From Methanolobus vulcani (lineage in GTDB: Archaea; Halobacteriota; Methanosarcinia; Methanosarcinales; Methanosarcinaceae), in NCBI RefSeq assembly GCF_006546655.1, contig NZ_VIAQ01000015.1:62001-126000 (forward strand): 64,000 bases of DNA, given 5' to 3'. The translations under genes and the position numbers were made by a program. The notes under the pieces were generated by a model, which was not told where the DNA came from, did not search any database, and saw only the letters and a list, made by a program, of their open reading frames with translations. Below, in pieces: positions 45,171-53,283 of this stretch (position 1 is its first letter; each line of letters begins with the position of its first letter).

Positions 45171-46532
45171 ATGAATGAAAAAAGTGAGTTTTTAGGTACT
45201 GAGAAGATCAATAAACTTCTCTGGCAGCTGGCCACACCGGCAATAATAGGACTTCTTGTACAGGCATTCTACAATCTTGTAGATACCTTCTTTGTAGGAA
45301 GGGCACTTGGAGATCAAAGTGTACTTGGAATTGCAGGAGTAGCAGTTGCTTTTCCTCTGCAGATGCTTATGATGGCAATTTCTATCGGTATAGGAGTAGG
45401 TGGTTCTTCTGTAATTTCAAGGATGCTTGGTTCCGGGGATGTAAGTAAGGCGGAAAGGACTCTTGGAAATGTATTTACCTATACACTTGTACTTAGTATT
45501 ATCTTTGAAATTCTGTTCTTCCTGAATGTTGATACGGTACTGAATCTCTTCGGTGCCACAGTAGATAATCTTCCTTATGCAAAGGAATACGCTGTTGTCA
45601 TATTGCAGGGAACACTTGCCTTTACGTTTGGATTTGTATTGAACAACCTTGTAAGGGCGGAAGGTAATTCTAAGATTGCCATGAACAACATGGTATTTTC
45701 AGGTGTCCTGAATATTTTCCTCGATGCCATCCTTATGTTTGGATTTGACATGGGTGTAAAGGGTGCAGCTCTTGCAACCGTACTCTCACAACTTATTGGC
45801 ACTCTCTATCTCCTGCATTATTACGTAACCGGAAAAAGCCCTCTCAGACTGGAGTTCTCAGCTTTTACTCCTAAGTTCGATTTGATTAAGGAAATAACAC
45901 TGATAGGATTCGGTTCCTTTGTGATGGGTGCATCCAACAGTTTAATGATGCTTGTACTGAACAATGTGCTTGAGATTTATGGTGGTGACCTCTCAATAGC
46001 TGTATTTGGTGTTGCAGGCAAACTCATGATGCTGGTATTCATGCCTATTATTGGTATATCACATGGCCTTCAGCCAATACTTGGTTATAATTACGGGGCA
46101 GAGAATTATGAAAGGGTAAATGAATCTCTCAGGCTTTCACTGAAGATCACCACTCTTTTCGGCGTAGCAGGCTTAATAGTACTGTCAATTTTCCCGGGTA
46201 CTTTCTTTAGCCTATTCAGTACCGATGCCGAGCTCATAAACAGTGGTGCATCTGCTTTGAGGATAATAATGCTTGCAAGTCCATTAATTGGTCTGAATGT
46301 AATTGGTACCACATTGTTCCAGTCTGTAGGCAAGGCTAGGCCATCATTCGTTCTTTCATTGTGTCGTCAGATTTTATTCCTAATCCCTATGGTGCTCTTC
46401 CTTCCACATTACTTTGATCTTATAGGGGTGTGGATGGCATTTCCTATATCTGATTTAATGGCTGCTTTTCTAAGTATGTTCCTTGTATGGAAGGAATACC
46501 GTTATTTCCAGCACAGGAGTAGCAATGCATGA
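45171..46532 (+). CDS. MATE-family multidrug efflux transporter
   Basis: 453 residues and about 12 membrane helices. Two homologous halves are visible: KLLWQLATPAIIGLLVQAFYNLVDTFFVGRALG at the N-terminus and IKEITLIGFGSFVMGASNSLMMLVLNNVLEI near residue 238. MATE pumps export cationic drugs or metabolites in exchange for Na+ or H+. It is co-transcribed with the MarR regulator (four-base gap), which predicts induction by its substrate. Confidence 0.92.
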   Translation: MNEKSEFLGTEKINKLLWQLATPAIIGLLVQAFYNLVDTFFVGRALGDQSVLGIAGVAVAFPLQMLMMAISIGIGVGGSSVISRMLGSGDVSKAERTLGNVFTYTLVLSIIFEILFFLNVDTVLNLFGATVDNLPYAKEYAVVILQGTLAFTFGFVLNNLVRAEGNSKIAMNNMVFSGVLNIFLDAILMFGFDMGVKGAALATVLSQLIGTLYLLHYYVTGKSPLRLEFSAFTPKFDLIKEITLIGFGSFVMGASNSLMMLVLNNVLEIYGGDLSIAVFGVAGKLMMLVFMPIIGISHGLQPILGYNYGAENYERVNESLRLSLKITTLFGVAGLIVLSIFPGTFFSLFSTDAELINSGASALRIIMLASPLIGLNVIGTTLFQSVGKARPSFVLSLCRQILFLIPMVLFLPHYFDLIGVWMAFPISDLMAAFLSMFLVWKEYRYFQHRSSNA

Positions 46533-46606
46533 TATTGCTACAATCTTTTTTATTTCACGACAACTATTTATATTTTTGAACCCCTGAATATTTATGGGAG
46601 ATTTAA

Positions 46607-46921
46607 ATGCCAGAAGAATCATGGTTCTTTGCTATAAAAGACGATGACCTTAAAGAAGGCAGTATGGAGTTTACAAGGGTAAAAGGGACACCTATACTTC
46701 TTATCAGGAAAAATAATGCCGTATATTCCCTTTCCGGGAAATGTAAACATATGGGCTGTCGTCTGTCAAAAGGTACTTTCAGTGAGGAATATGTGCTCAA
46801 ATGTCCGTGCCATGGCTGGGAATACGATATAAGGACCGGTAAGTATCTTGGAGATAAGGATGAAGAGCTTTCAGTCTTTGAGAACAAGGTGGAAGACGGG
46901 GAAATATTTGTCCTTCTTTAG
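46607..46921 (+). CDS. Rieske [2Fe-2S] ferredoxin-like protein 1
   Basis: 104 residues. The Rieske ligands are clear: CKHMGC...(two-loop spacing)...CPCHGWEYDIRTG, giving C-x-H near residue 47 and C-x-x-H (here CPCH) near 66. GGGAG lies six bases before the ATG. First of three related genes in tandem. Small soluble Rieske proteins carry single electrons to oxygenases or reductases; no oxygenase is near. The partner may be the thiol enzymes downstream. Confidence 0.87.
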   Translation: MPEESWFFAIKDDDLKEGSMEFTRVKGTPILLIRKNNAVYSLSGKCKHMGCRLSKGTFSEEYVLKCPCHGWEYDIRTGKYLGDKDEELSVFENKVEDGEIFVLL

Positions 46922-46944
46922 ATTCCGGATTGCGGAGCGTACAA

Positions 46945-47250
46945 ATGACTTCATGGCTGGTAGCTGCAACTGAAAATGATGTCCGTGAAGGCAAAATTAA
47001 ACCCGTGGAAGTAGGAGGTACGAGACTTCTCCTGATCCGTGTTGAAGGGGAAATATTTGCCATTGAGAATCGTTGTCCTCACATGAATTGTCCTCTCCAG
47101 GGAGGCGTCCTTGTGGACCATTCGATCAAATGTCCCTGTCATAGCTGGAGTTTTGATCTGCGCACCGGGGCATATGTAGCATCAGACAAAATTAAGGTTA
47201 ATGTATATGAAACACAGCTAAAGGATGGAAACATATCTGTCCTTGTGTGA
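46945..47250 (+). CDS. Rieske [2Fe-2S] ferredoxin-like protein 2
   Basis: 101 residues. Ligand motifs CPHMNCPLQGGVL and CPCHSWSFDLRTG. ATG 46945 is chosen because GCGGAG at 46932-46937 precedes it; TTG 46930 is in frame but lies before that site. It is paralogous to the proteins on both sides, 24 bases after the first. All four cluster ligands are kept, so it should bind a cluster. Confidence 0.87.
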   Translation: MTSWLVAATENDVREGKIKPVEVGGTRLLLIRVEGEIFAIENRCPHMNCPLQGGVLVDHSIKCPCHSWSFDLRTGAYVASDKIKVNVYETQLKDGNISVLV

Positions 47251-47266
47251 TAGCGGGAATGTATCT

Positions 47267-47602
47267 ATGAAACAGGAAGATAACTGGATATTCGCACTTA
47301 AGGAGGATGAACTTAGTAACGGCGAAAAGAAGCCTCTACTTATTGAAGGTAATAAAGTCCTCGTTCTGAAGATCGATGGTGATTTTTTCGCAATATCCAA
47401 CAAATGTCCGCATATGGAGTGTCCTCTTTCAAAGGGAACTCTTGAACAATACGTGATCAAATGCCCCTGTCATGACTGGAGATTTGATGTCCGTGAAGGC
47501 AAATTCCTTGATGCAGAAGAGATCAGGGTACCTATCTATGAAACCAAGGTTATGGAAGAAGGTGTTTTTATAAAATTAAGTAAGGAAGGTGCAGGCAAAT
47601 GA
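47267..47602 (+). CDS. Rieske [2Fe-2S] ferredoxin-like protein 3
   Basis: 111 residues from ATG 47267 (an in-frame extension to 47225 overlaps the previous gene). Ligands CPHMECPLSKGTL and CPCHDWRFDVREG. GCGGGAAT is about seven bases upstream. Its C-terminal stop overlaps the glutaredoxin start by four bases, tying the Rieske set to thiol-redox genes. The three paralogues differ mostly in surface charge, so they may serve different partners. Confidence 0.87.
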   Translation: MKQEDNWIFALKEDELSNGEKKPLLIEGNKVLVLKIDGDFFAISNKCPHMECPLSKGTLEQYVIKCPCHDWRFDVREGKFLDAEEIRVPIYETKVMEEGVFIKLSKEGAGK

Positions 47603-47847
47603 AGAAAGTAGTAATGTACACCCTGAGCACCTGTCCCTGGTGTATGAGGGCAAAGAAATTTTTCAGGGAGCATGATATCCCCTTTGAATATACTGATTAT
47701 GACAAAGCGGATGACAGGACCAAGGAAGCTATAAAGGAAGATTGTCTGGCCCATGGGTCTGAAATGTCTTTTCCGTTTGTGAAAATTGATGATAAGGTTG
47801 TAGTTGGTTACAACCCGGAAAAATACGCAACGTTATTGGATCTTTGA
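47599..47847 (+). CDS. Glutaredoxin-like protein
   Basis: 82 residues with the redox motif CPWC (MYTLSTCPWCMRAKKFF, residues 6-22) and the cis-Pro region SFPFVKIDDKVVVGYNPEK. It is short, as usual for glutaredoxin/NrdH types. It overlaps the Rieske gene by four bases and is six bases from the FTR-like gene. In Methanosarcina a glutaredoxin-like protein works with an FTR-type disulfide reductase reduced by ferredoxin; that system is the likely role here. Confidence 0.88.
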   Translation: MKKVVMYTLSTCPWCMRAKKFFREHDIPFEYTDYDKADDRTKEAIKEDCLAHGSEMSFPFVKIDDKVVVGYNPEKYATLLDL

Positions 47848-47853
47848 TCTACT

Positions 47854-48201
47854 ATGGATGACGAAAAGCGCAAAGAACAGTTGAGAACCATGTTCTCAAA
47901 AGTTGTGGATCCTCTGGGATACAAGTTCAGTACCGATGAGGAATTAGTTGAATTCCTGCTTGAACAGGAAGTCAACATTGAAAAAGAAAAAGGTAGTCCG
48001 TTCTGTCCCTGTCAGGGACTTACGGGTGAAAGGGAACATGACATGAAACTTGTGTGTCCATGTATTCCATTCCACCGGGAACACTATGATGCGATGAAAC
48101 GGTGTTGGTGTGGTCTCTACGTCCATAAGGATGTTGATGACCCGGACAGCCTGATGCAGATCTCGCTGAAAGAGTTCCTGGAATCTAAAAATAAGGATTG
48201 A
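47854..48201 (+). CDS. Ferredoxin-thioredoxin reductase catalytic subunit-like protein
   Basis: 115 residues with all cysteine motifs of the FTR catalytic chain: FCPCQG near residue 51, VCPCIPFHRE near 70 and RCWCGLYVHKD near 89. The [4Fe-4S] cluster beside a redox disulfide lets one-electron ferredoxin reduce a disulfide. There is no FTR variable subunit, as in methanogens. The adjacent glutaredoxin is the probable acceptor, giving a ferredoxin-driven thiol repair path. Confidence 0.9.
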   Translation: MDDEKRKEQLRTMFSKVVDPLGYKFSTDEELVEFLLEQEVNIEKEKGSPFCPCQGLTGEREHDMKLVCPCIPFHREHYDAMKRCWCGLYVHKDVDDPDSLMQISLKEFLESKNKD

Positions 48202-48240
48202 AAGGAAAGAATAGTAAAAATGGGAAAAGGGAGTGAATTT

Positions 48241-48822
48241 ATGGGAGTGGCAGAAAATGCTGTAATTGAAAATATAAAGTCCAGAAGAAGCGTTCGTGAA
48301 TACACGGATGAGGATGTAAGTGATGAGGACATCAAAACCATAATTGATGCAGGCATCCATGCTCCTTCAGGCTTCGACAGCCAGCCATGGTTCTTTGTTG
48401 TTGTAAAGAACCGTGAAATGATGAAAAGGATGTCCGATCACTGCAAACCACGTCTTTTGGCAATGCTGGATGAAGCCACCAATGATGCAGCCATGGAGTT
48501 CAAAAAGGAACTTGCAGATGAAGAGTTCCATATATTCTACGATGCTCCGGTTCTTATTATCGTGCTCGGAAACAATGCAAGTGTAACTGCTGATATTGAT
48601 TGTTCCCTCTGTGCCGAGAACATGATGCTTGCAGCTCATTCAATGGATATAGGAAGCTGCTGGATAGGAACCGGATGTTTCATTCAGGATAATCCTGAGT
48701 TGTTGGAAGAACTGGGAATCACACCGGATTACAGGGTCATTGCACCAATTATATTTGGCTATCCTGCAAAGGAATACCACGAAACTGAAAAGAGAGAGCC
48801 TGAGGTCGTGTGGGTCGATTGA
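48241..48822 (+). CDS. Nitroreductase-family FMN oxidoreductase
   Basis: 193 residues from ATG 48241, with GGGAGTGA ending three to six bases before it (48220 is an in-frame alternative). FMN-binding segments ENIKSRRSVREYTDE (residues 9-23) and INAGIHAPSG-like IIDAGIHAPSGFDSQPWFFVVV, then CSLCAENMMLAAHSMDIGSCWIGTG, and the end FGYPAKEYHETEKREPEVVWVD. These flavoenzymes reduce nitro compounds, quinones or flavins. It closes the Rieske-glutaredoxin-FTR operon before a bidirectional terminator. Confidence 0.9.
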   Translation: MGVAENAVIENIKSRRSVREYTDEDVSDEDIKTIIDAGIHAPSGFDSQPWFFVVVKNREMMKRMSDHCKPRLLAMLDEATNDAAMEFKKELADEEFHIFYDAPVLIIVLGNNASVTADIDCSLCAENMMLAAHSMDIGSCWIGTGCFIQDNPELLEELGITPDYRVIAPIIFGYPAKEYHETEKREPEVVWVD

Positions 48823-48864
48823 GTAGGAAAATAGTTGTATTTTAAGTTAAAAAGAAAAAAATTA

Positions 48865-48906
48865 ATGCAGGATTATCTTTGCGTTTTTCATCCTGCATCG
48901 TTTTTT
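48865..48906. terminator. Bidirectional terminator between nitroreductase and nifN
   Basis: ATGCAGGAT (48865-48873) pairs with ATCCTGCAT (48890-48898). A T-run (TTTTTT, 48901-48906) follows on the plus strand and an A-run precedes it, which reads as a T-run for the convergent nif transcript. It separates the two convergent operons. Confidence 0.7.
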
Positions 48907-48926
48907 ACACATTTTTTGTTTAGTCC

Positions 48927-50342
48927 TCACGCTTCTGCGGAGTGAAAGCTACTTTCGCTGAGCGGAACGTAGCTTTCCGGTTCAGACCATTTCGCAGCTA
49001 ATTCAGTATCCTCGACTTCGAGGATAGTATTGGTAATTCTGTCAAGCATGCGCATTGCTCCCTTGTATCCAAGTGTCAGTAACCTCTGGGCACCAACTCT
49101 GTCATGGATCGGGAATCCAAATCTAATCAATGGGATGTTCATTTCCTTTGCAATGTACTTTCCATTAGAGTTACCAATAAGCATCTGTGGCTTTGCCTTC
49201 TTGACAGCGTCATTGAAGGTATCAAAGTCAACATCCTCAAGGATCGTGACATCACAGTCAGGCTTAACCTGCTTCACTCTTTCCATGGCCTGTTCAGCAA
49301 ATCTTGGGGACTTGCTGGAAGCAACCACTAGAATTGGGTGCATTCCGTTCTCAAGCGCAAGTGAAAGCATTCCAAGTACGTTGTTCGGGTCACCATAGAT
49401 AGCAACCTTAGTTCCGTAAACGTACTTGTGGGAGTCTACCATGGCATCGATAAGCCTTCCGCGTTCCTTCTGGAACTCATCTGGTATTTCTACCCCGGAT
49501 ATATTAGACAATGCGGCCAAAACCCTGTCAGTGTATTCAAGTCCTATCGGGAGGGGCAGATTCTGCGAAGGGATGTCAAAAGTCTGTTCAAGGTAGTTGA
49601 CCGCTTTGTTATCATTGGTAATTCCAAGTCCGATGGTTGCAGCACTGTTCTTCATGTCTGCAATATCAGAATGGGTTGTGCCACCTAACGGGATCTTATG
49701 AAGATCACCTGTCATAGGGGCATCAAAGGTTTCAGAGATATCAGGGAGAAGTATGTATGAATTCTGCCCCACAATACTGTCAAATACGTGCTTGAGTTCC
49801 CTCGTATCTTCAGGTGAGATGTTCTCAGAAAGCACAACATTAAGCTTGTTGTTGAATATCTCCTTCTTCGAATCATTCAGTGTGAAGGTCTTGACAATAG
49901 CTTCAACAGCTTTAATGTATCCGCTGTTGTGGCTCTCCTCGTAACTTGGTGTTGGAACAGGGATAATTATTCTCTCATCACCAATGCCTTCCTCTTCTAT
50001 GAATTCACTGATAATGCGTGAAATGTCATCTCCGATTGTCTCTGCAAGACATGTTGTAGAGACACCAATGACCTTAGGGTCATAACGCAGTATGAGGTTC
50101 TTAAGTCCCTTCTTGAGGTTCTCACTTCCACCATACACGGCTCCCTTCTCACTCAGTGAACTTGAACCGATATCAACGGGTTCTCTGAAATGGTGTGCAA
50201 GGTGCAGTCTCATATAGGTACTGCAACCCTGTGATCCATGTAAGAGGACCATTGAATCTTCGATTCCCTTAAAAGCCATTACACTGCCAATAGGCTGGCA
50301 CATGATACATGGATTTACAGTGGTATAGTTACGTTCACTCAT
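48927..50342 (-). CDS. nifN: Nitrogenase cofactor assembly scaffold NifN
   Basis: 471 residues. Cluster ligand region NPCIMCQPIGSVMAFKGIEDSMVLLHGSQGCSTYMRLHLAHHFREP near residues 11-57 and TTCLAETIGDD near residue 116 mark the NifN/NifK family; it is last in the operon and more divergent than NifK, as expected for NifN. NifEN is the scaffold on which the iron-molybdenum cofactor is matured before transfer to NifDK. It overlaps nifE by four bases. No nifX or nifB follows in the window. Confidence 0.92.
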   Translation of the reverse strand: MSERNYTTVNPCIMCQPIGSVMAFKGIEDSMVLLHGSQGCSTYMRLHLAHHFREPVDIGSSSLSEKGAVYGGSENLKKGLKNLILRYDPKVIGVSTTCLAETIGDDISRIISEFIEEEGIGDERIIIPVPTPSYEESHNSGYIKAVEAIVKTFTLNDSKKEIFNNKLNVVLSENISPEDTRELKHVFDSIVGQNSYILLPDISETFDAPMTGDLHKIPLGGTTHSDIADMKNSAATIGLGITNDNKAVNYLEQTFDIPSQNLPLPIGLEYTDRVLAALSNISGVEIPDEFQKERGRLIDAMVDSHKYVYGTKVAIYGDPNNVLGMLSLALENGMHPILVVASSKSPRFAEQAMERVKQVKPDCDVTILEDVDFDTFNDAVKKAKPQMLIGNSNGKYIAKEMNIPLIRFGFPIHDRVGAQRLLTLGYKGAMRMLDRITNTILEVEDTELAAKWSEPESYVPLSESSFHSAEA

Positions 50343-51829
50343 GCCACTGGCTCCTGATGTAATGTAATGGGGTCGATTTTTTGCATATTTCTCTCCCCTG
50401 TTATCTTGTTGGATGCCTTTGTCTTTTCTTCAGCTTCGCAGTCTGCCCTGCTGCCTTCTGAATAAGCTCCTTCTATCTTACTACCAACGTACTTCCAGAC
50501 CGGAGTGTTGACTGAGGTATCAAGTTCCCTTGCAAAGTTGAGGAAACCATCGTAACCTTCAAATTCGACTGTCCTGTCATGGTTAAAGTCACAGAATGAA
50601 ATTCCAAGCTTATAAGCCAGGAATCTTTCCTTGACACCTGCTACCATGAGGTCAGCCTTCTGATTAATAAGAAGACCAGCAAGTTCCAGTGGATTTGCAT
50701 CATCTACAATGACAGTTCCATCCTTAACCTGGTAACTTATCTCCTTGTAATCATCACGCTTTCCTGTCTGTGTTCCTATTATAACGACTTCCATTCCAAG
50801 TTCACGGAAGCCCTTGATCAATGTTAATGCCTTGGCCGCCCCGCCCATATAAATTGCTGCAGTCTTCCCTTCAAGCCTGCTTCTGATTTTCTTAATTTCA
50901 GGCATTATCCTGTTTGTTTCCTGCTCGATTATTTCTTCTGCAATGTTCATCATTTCTTCTGAACCGAAGAATTCAGCAGTTGTTCTAAGTGCAATTGCAA
51001 TGTCCTCTATTCCAAAATAGCTGACTCTTCTGAAAGGAATCCCGTATTCCTTCATCATCCACTTCGCGAGATATGTCATGGAACCTGAACACTGAACCAG
51101 ATTCAGTTGTGCTCCATGAGCCTTTGAGATGCTATCTGCCGTCGCATCTCCTGTCATAGAAGTGATAACCTGTATTCCCATCTTCTCAAAGAGGGGCTTT
51201 ACTAACCAGATATCTCCTGCCACGTTGTAATCGCCAAGAATGTTGATCCTGTATTCAGATGTGATCTCAGGTTCCTTTGTTCCGATAAGTTGCATAAGTG
51301 CATGACATGCAGCCTTATATCCATCGGACTTTGTACCCTTGAATCCTTCTGACTTAACAGGTATAACAGGTATTCCTACCCTTTCGGTTGCTTCCTTACA
51401 AACGGCTTCGAGATCATCGCCGATTATACCGACAATACAGGTTGAATAGACAAATATGACCGGTGGGTTGTATAACTCGACCAGTTCGTCAATGCTCTTT
51501 GAAAGTTTTTTCTCGCCACCGAATATAACATCGAGCTCCTTCATGTCAGTTGAAAAACTGGTTCTGAAGGTCTCCTTGTCACTTGACAGGCTCCCTCTGA
51601 TATCCCAGGTGTAACTTGCACATCCAATGGGACCGTGTACGAGGTGAACTGCATCGGTTACGGGGTTAAGTGCCACACGTGCTCCTGAATATACACAGGC
51701 TCTCTGGCTCATTGAACCGGCAACTGATGTACTATCACATGCAAGTTCTCCTGATTTGTTTGCCTGCTTCAGCTCTATATATGGCTTTCTTTCATCCAGC
51801 GTGTCTACCACGCTTGTAATCTCTGGCAT
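50339..51829 (-). CDS. nifE: Nitrogenase cofactor assembly scaffold NifE
   Basis: 496 residues. ATG 51829 is chosen because GGAGTGAGAAC precedes it; a 16-codon extension to 51877 lacks support. Segments include GSMSQRACVYSGARVALNPV, LVHGPIGCASYTWDIRG and STCIVGIIGDD, equivalent to NifD cluster positions, and SGSMTYLAKWMMKEYGIPF. The cofactor-ligand equivalents of NifD are not kept in the same form, as expected for NifE. It pairs with NifN downstream (four-base overlap). The C-terminal 40 residues are a charged tail (AEEKTKASNKITGERN). Confidence 0.93.
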   Translation of the reverse strand: MPEITSVVDTLDERKPYIELKQANKSGELACDSTSVAGSMSQRACVYSGARVALNPVTDAVHLVHGPIGCASYTWDIRGSLSSDKETFRTSFSTDMKELDVIFGGEKKLSKSIDELVELYNPPVIFVYSTCIVGIIGDDLEAVCKEATERVGIPVIPVKSEGFKGTKSDGYKAACHALMQLIGTKEPEITSEYRINILGDYNVAGDIWLVKPLFEKMGIQVITSMTGDATADSISKAHGAQLNLVQCSGSMTYLAKWMMKEYGIPFRRVSYFGIEDIAIALRTTAEFFGSEEMMNIAEEIIEQETNRIMPEIKKIRSRLEGKTAAIYMGGAAKALTLIKGFRELGMEVVIIGTQTGKRDDYKEISYQVKDGTVIVDDANPLELAGLLINQKADLMVAGVKERFLAYKLGISFCDFNHDRTVEFEGYDGFLNFARELDTSVNTPVWKYVGSKIEGAYSEGSRADCEAEEKTKASNKITGERNMQKIDPITLHQEPVA

Positions 51830-51847
51830 GTTCTCACTCCAAAAATG

Positions 51848-51925
51848 TATGGTGAGGTCGTTACTGGACGACCTCAAGTTCTTCTTATTATGAGATCATT
51901 ACTGAACGATCTCAAGTTCTTCTTC
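51848..51925 (-). repeat. Tandem repeat with hairpins across the nifK-nifE junction
   Basis: Two near copies, roughly 38 bases apart, of a string reading TTACTGxACGAxCTCAAG then TTCTTCTT on the plus strand (at about 51861 and 51899). The inner copy encodes the last codons of NifK; the outer copy is non-coding. Each can form a hairpin: GAGGTCGT-N6-ACGACCTC and, weaker, GAGATC-N10-GATCTC. It sits in the 69-base gap before nifE, so it could tune expression of nifEN against nifHDK. Confidence 0.6.
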
Positions 51926-53269
51926 AGGAACTGTCTTGTCCTTGATGTCAAGGAAAGTGTTTCCTATCCACTCTATCAAGCGAGCTGCTCCAGCGTATCC
52001 CATAACTGGGAAGTGGTGCAAGTTTGCCCTGTCCATGATTGGGAATCCTACTCTGATAAGTGGGATATCCTCGGCAAGAGCAATATGCTTACCATAGGTG
52101 TTACCGATCAGCATGTCTACTGGCTCGTTCTTTATGATCTGGTGGAGTGTGAAAAGGTCAGCATCGTCAAGAATATGTGCGTCAGGGTACAGTGGGTGTA
52201 CCATTTCAGAAACTCTTTCTACGAATGCCTTGCTAATTGATCCTGAAAGGATCACTACAGGCTCCATTCCCATTTCAAGCACAAGGCTTGTGAGACCTTC
52301 TATTATGTCACAGTCACCGAATATGGCTACCTTCTTTCCATAGAAGTGTGCGTGAGCATCTGTCATCATGTCAACGACCTTTGCCCTTTCCTTTTCCATC
52401 TCTGGTGGGATTGCAACATTTGCCATCTCAGCTGCTTTCATGACAAACCTGTCTGTGTAGCGTATGCCTATTGGTGCAGGTCCGATCTGGACTGGCATCT
52501 TGAACTTGTTCTGGAATACCTTTGCTGCTGCTCCTCCTGCCATTCCGCAGAGTGCGATGGTACCCATGGAGTTTGCACTGTCCTCTACGTCACCGATTGG
52601 TGTTCCGCCATTTGCGAACAATTCTCTTTCCATTCCCATTCCGGTGTCCATAACATCTGTCTGGTCAGGGAAAACAATTGCAGGGATATTCATGATGGAG
52701 AGTAATCTCTTCATCTCACGAATGTCTCCTGGGTCAACGAAACCAGGAATCAGGTTCAGCTTTCCGTTTGGCTTTGACTTCTGTGCAAAGGTTGTGACAA
52801 ATGACTTTACCATGGCATCGTAACCTGTTACGTGGGAACCCACATAACTTGGGGTTGATGCTGCACAAAGCTTGATGGATGGGTCGATGAGTTCTTCTTC
52901 CTTTACATCTTCGATCATTGAGTTTACATCGTCACCAATTGTCTCTGAGAGGCATGTTGTGTGTATTGCAACGACTTCAGGTCTGTACACAGCCTCGATG
53001 TTCTCAAGTGATTTCTTAAGGTTTGATGCACCACCGAATACAGCAGTACCTTCATAGAAACTGCTGGTTGTACCGACGGTTGGTTCTCTAAAGTGTCTTG
53101 TAAGAGCCATTCTCAGGTATGAAAGACATCCCTGTGAACCATGGCTGTGTGGCATACAGTTGCGTATACCCAGTGCAGCATATGTTGCACCAATTGGCTG
53201 GCAGATCTTTGCAGGGTTAAGGACCAAAGCTTCTCTCTCAACCTTTTCCTTTGGTGTGTAATCTAACAT
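51899..53269 (-). CDS. nifK: Nitrogenase molybdenum-iron protein beta chain
   Basis: 456 residues, shorter than bacterial NifK because of a reduced N-terminus. P-cluster ligands fall in KICQPIGATYAALGIRNCMPHSHGSQGCLSYLRMALTRHFREP (residues 21-64) and TTCLSETIGDD (near 118). Other marks: CAASTPSYVGSHVTGYDAMVKSF and the FANGGTPIGDVEDSANSMG segment. With NifD it forms the alpha2-beta2 dinitrogenase. It lies 14 bases after nifD and is followed by a repeat-hairpin gap before nifE. Confidence 0.95.
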   Translation of the reverse strand: MLDYTPKEKVEREALVLNPAKICQPIGATYAALGIRNCMPHSHGSQGCLSYLRMALTRHFREPTVGTTSSFYEGTAVFGGASNLKKSLENIEAVYRPEVVAIHTTCLSETIGDDVNSMIEDVKEEELIDPSIKLCAASTPSYVGSHVTGYDAMVKSFVTTFAQKSKPNGKLNLIPGFVDPGDIREMKRLLSIMNIPAIVFPDQTDVMDTGMGMERELFANGGTPIGDVEDSANSMGTIALCGMAGGAAAKVFQNKFKMPVQIGPAPIGIRYTDRFVMKAAEMANVAIPPEMEKERAKVVDMMTDAHAHFYGKKVAIFGDCDIIEGLTSLVLEMGMEPVVILSGSISKAFVERVSEMVHPLYPDAHILDDADLFTLHQIIKNEPVDMLIGNTYGKHIALAEDIPLIRVGFPIMDRANLHHFPVMGYAGAARLIEWIGNTFLDIKDKTVPEEELEIVQ

Positions 53270-53283
53270 TTTTTAGTCCTCCT

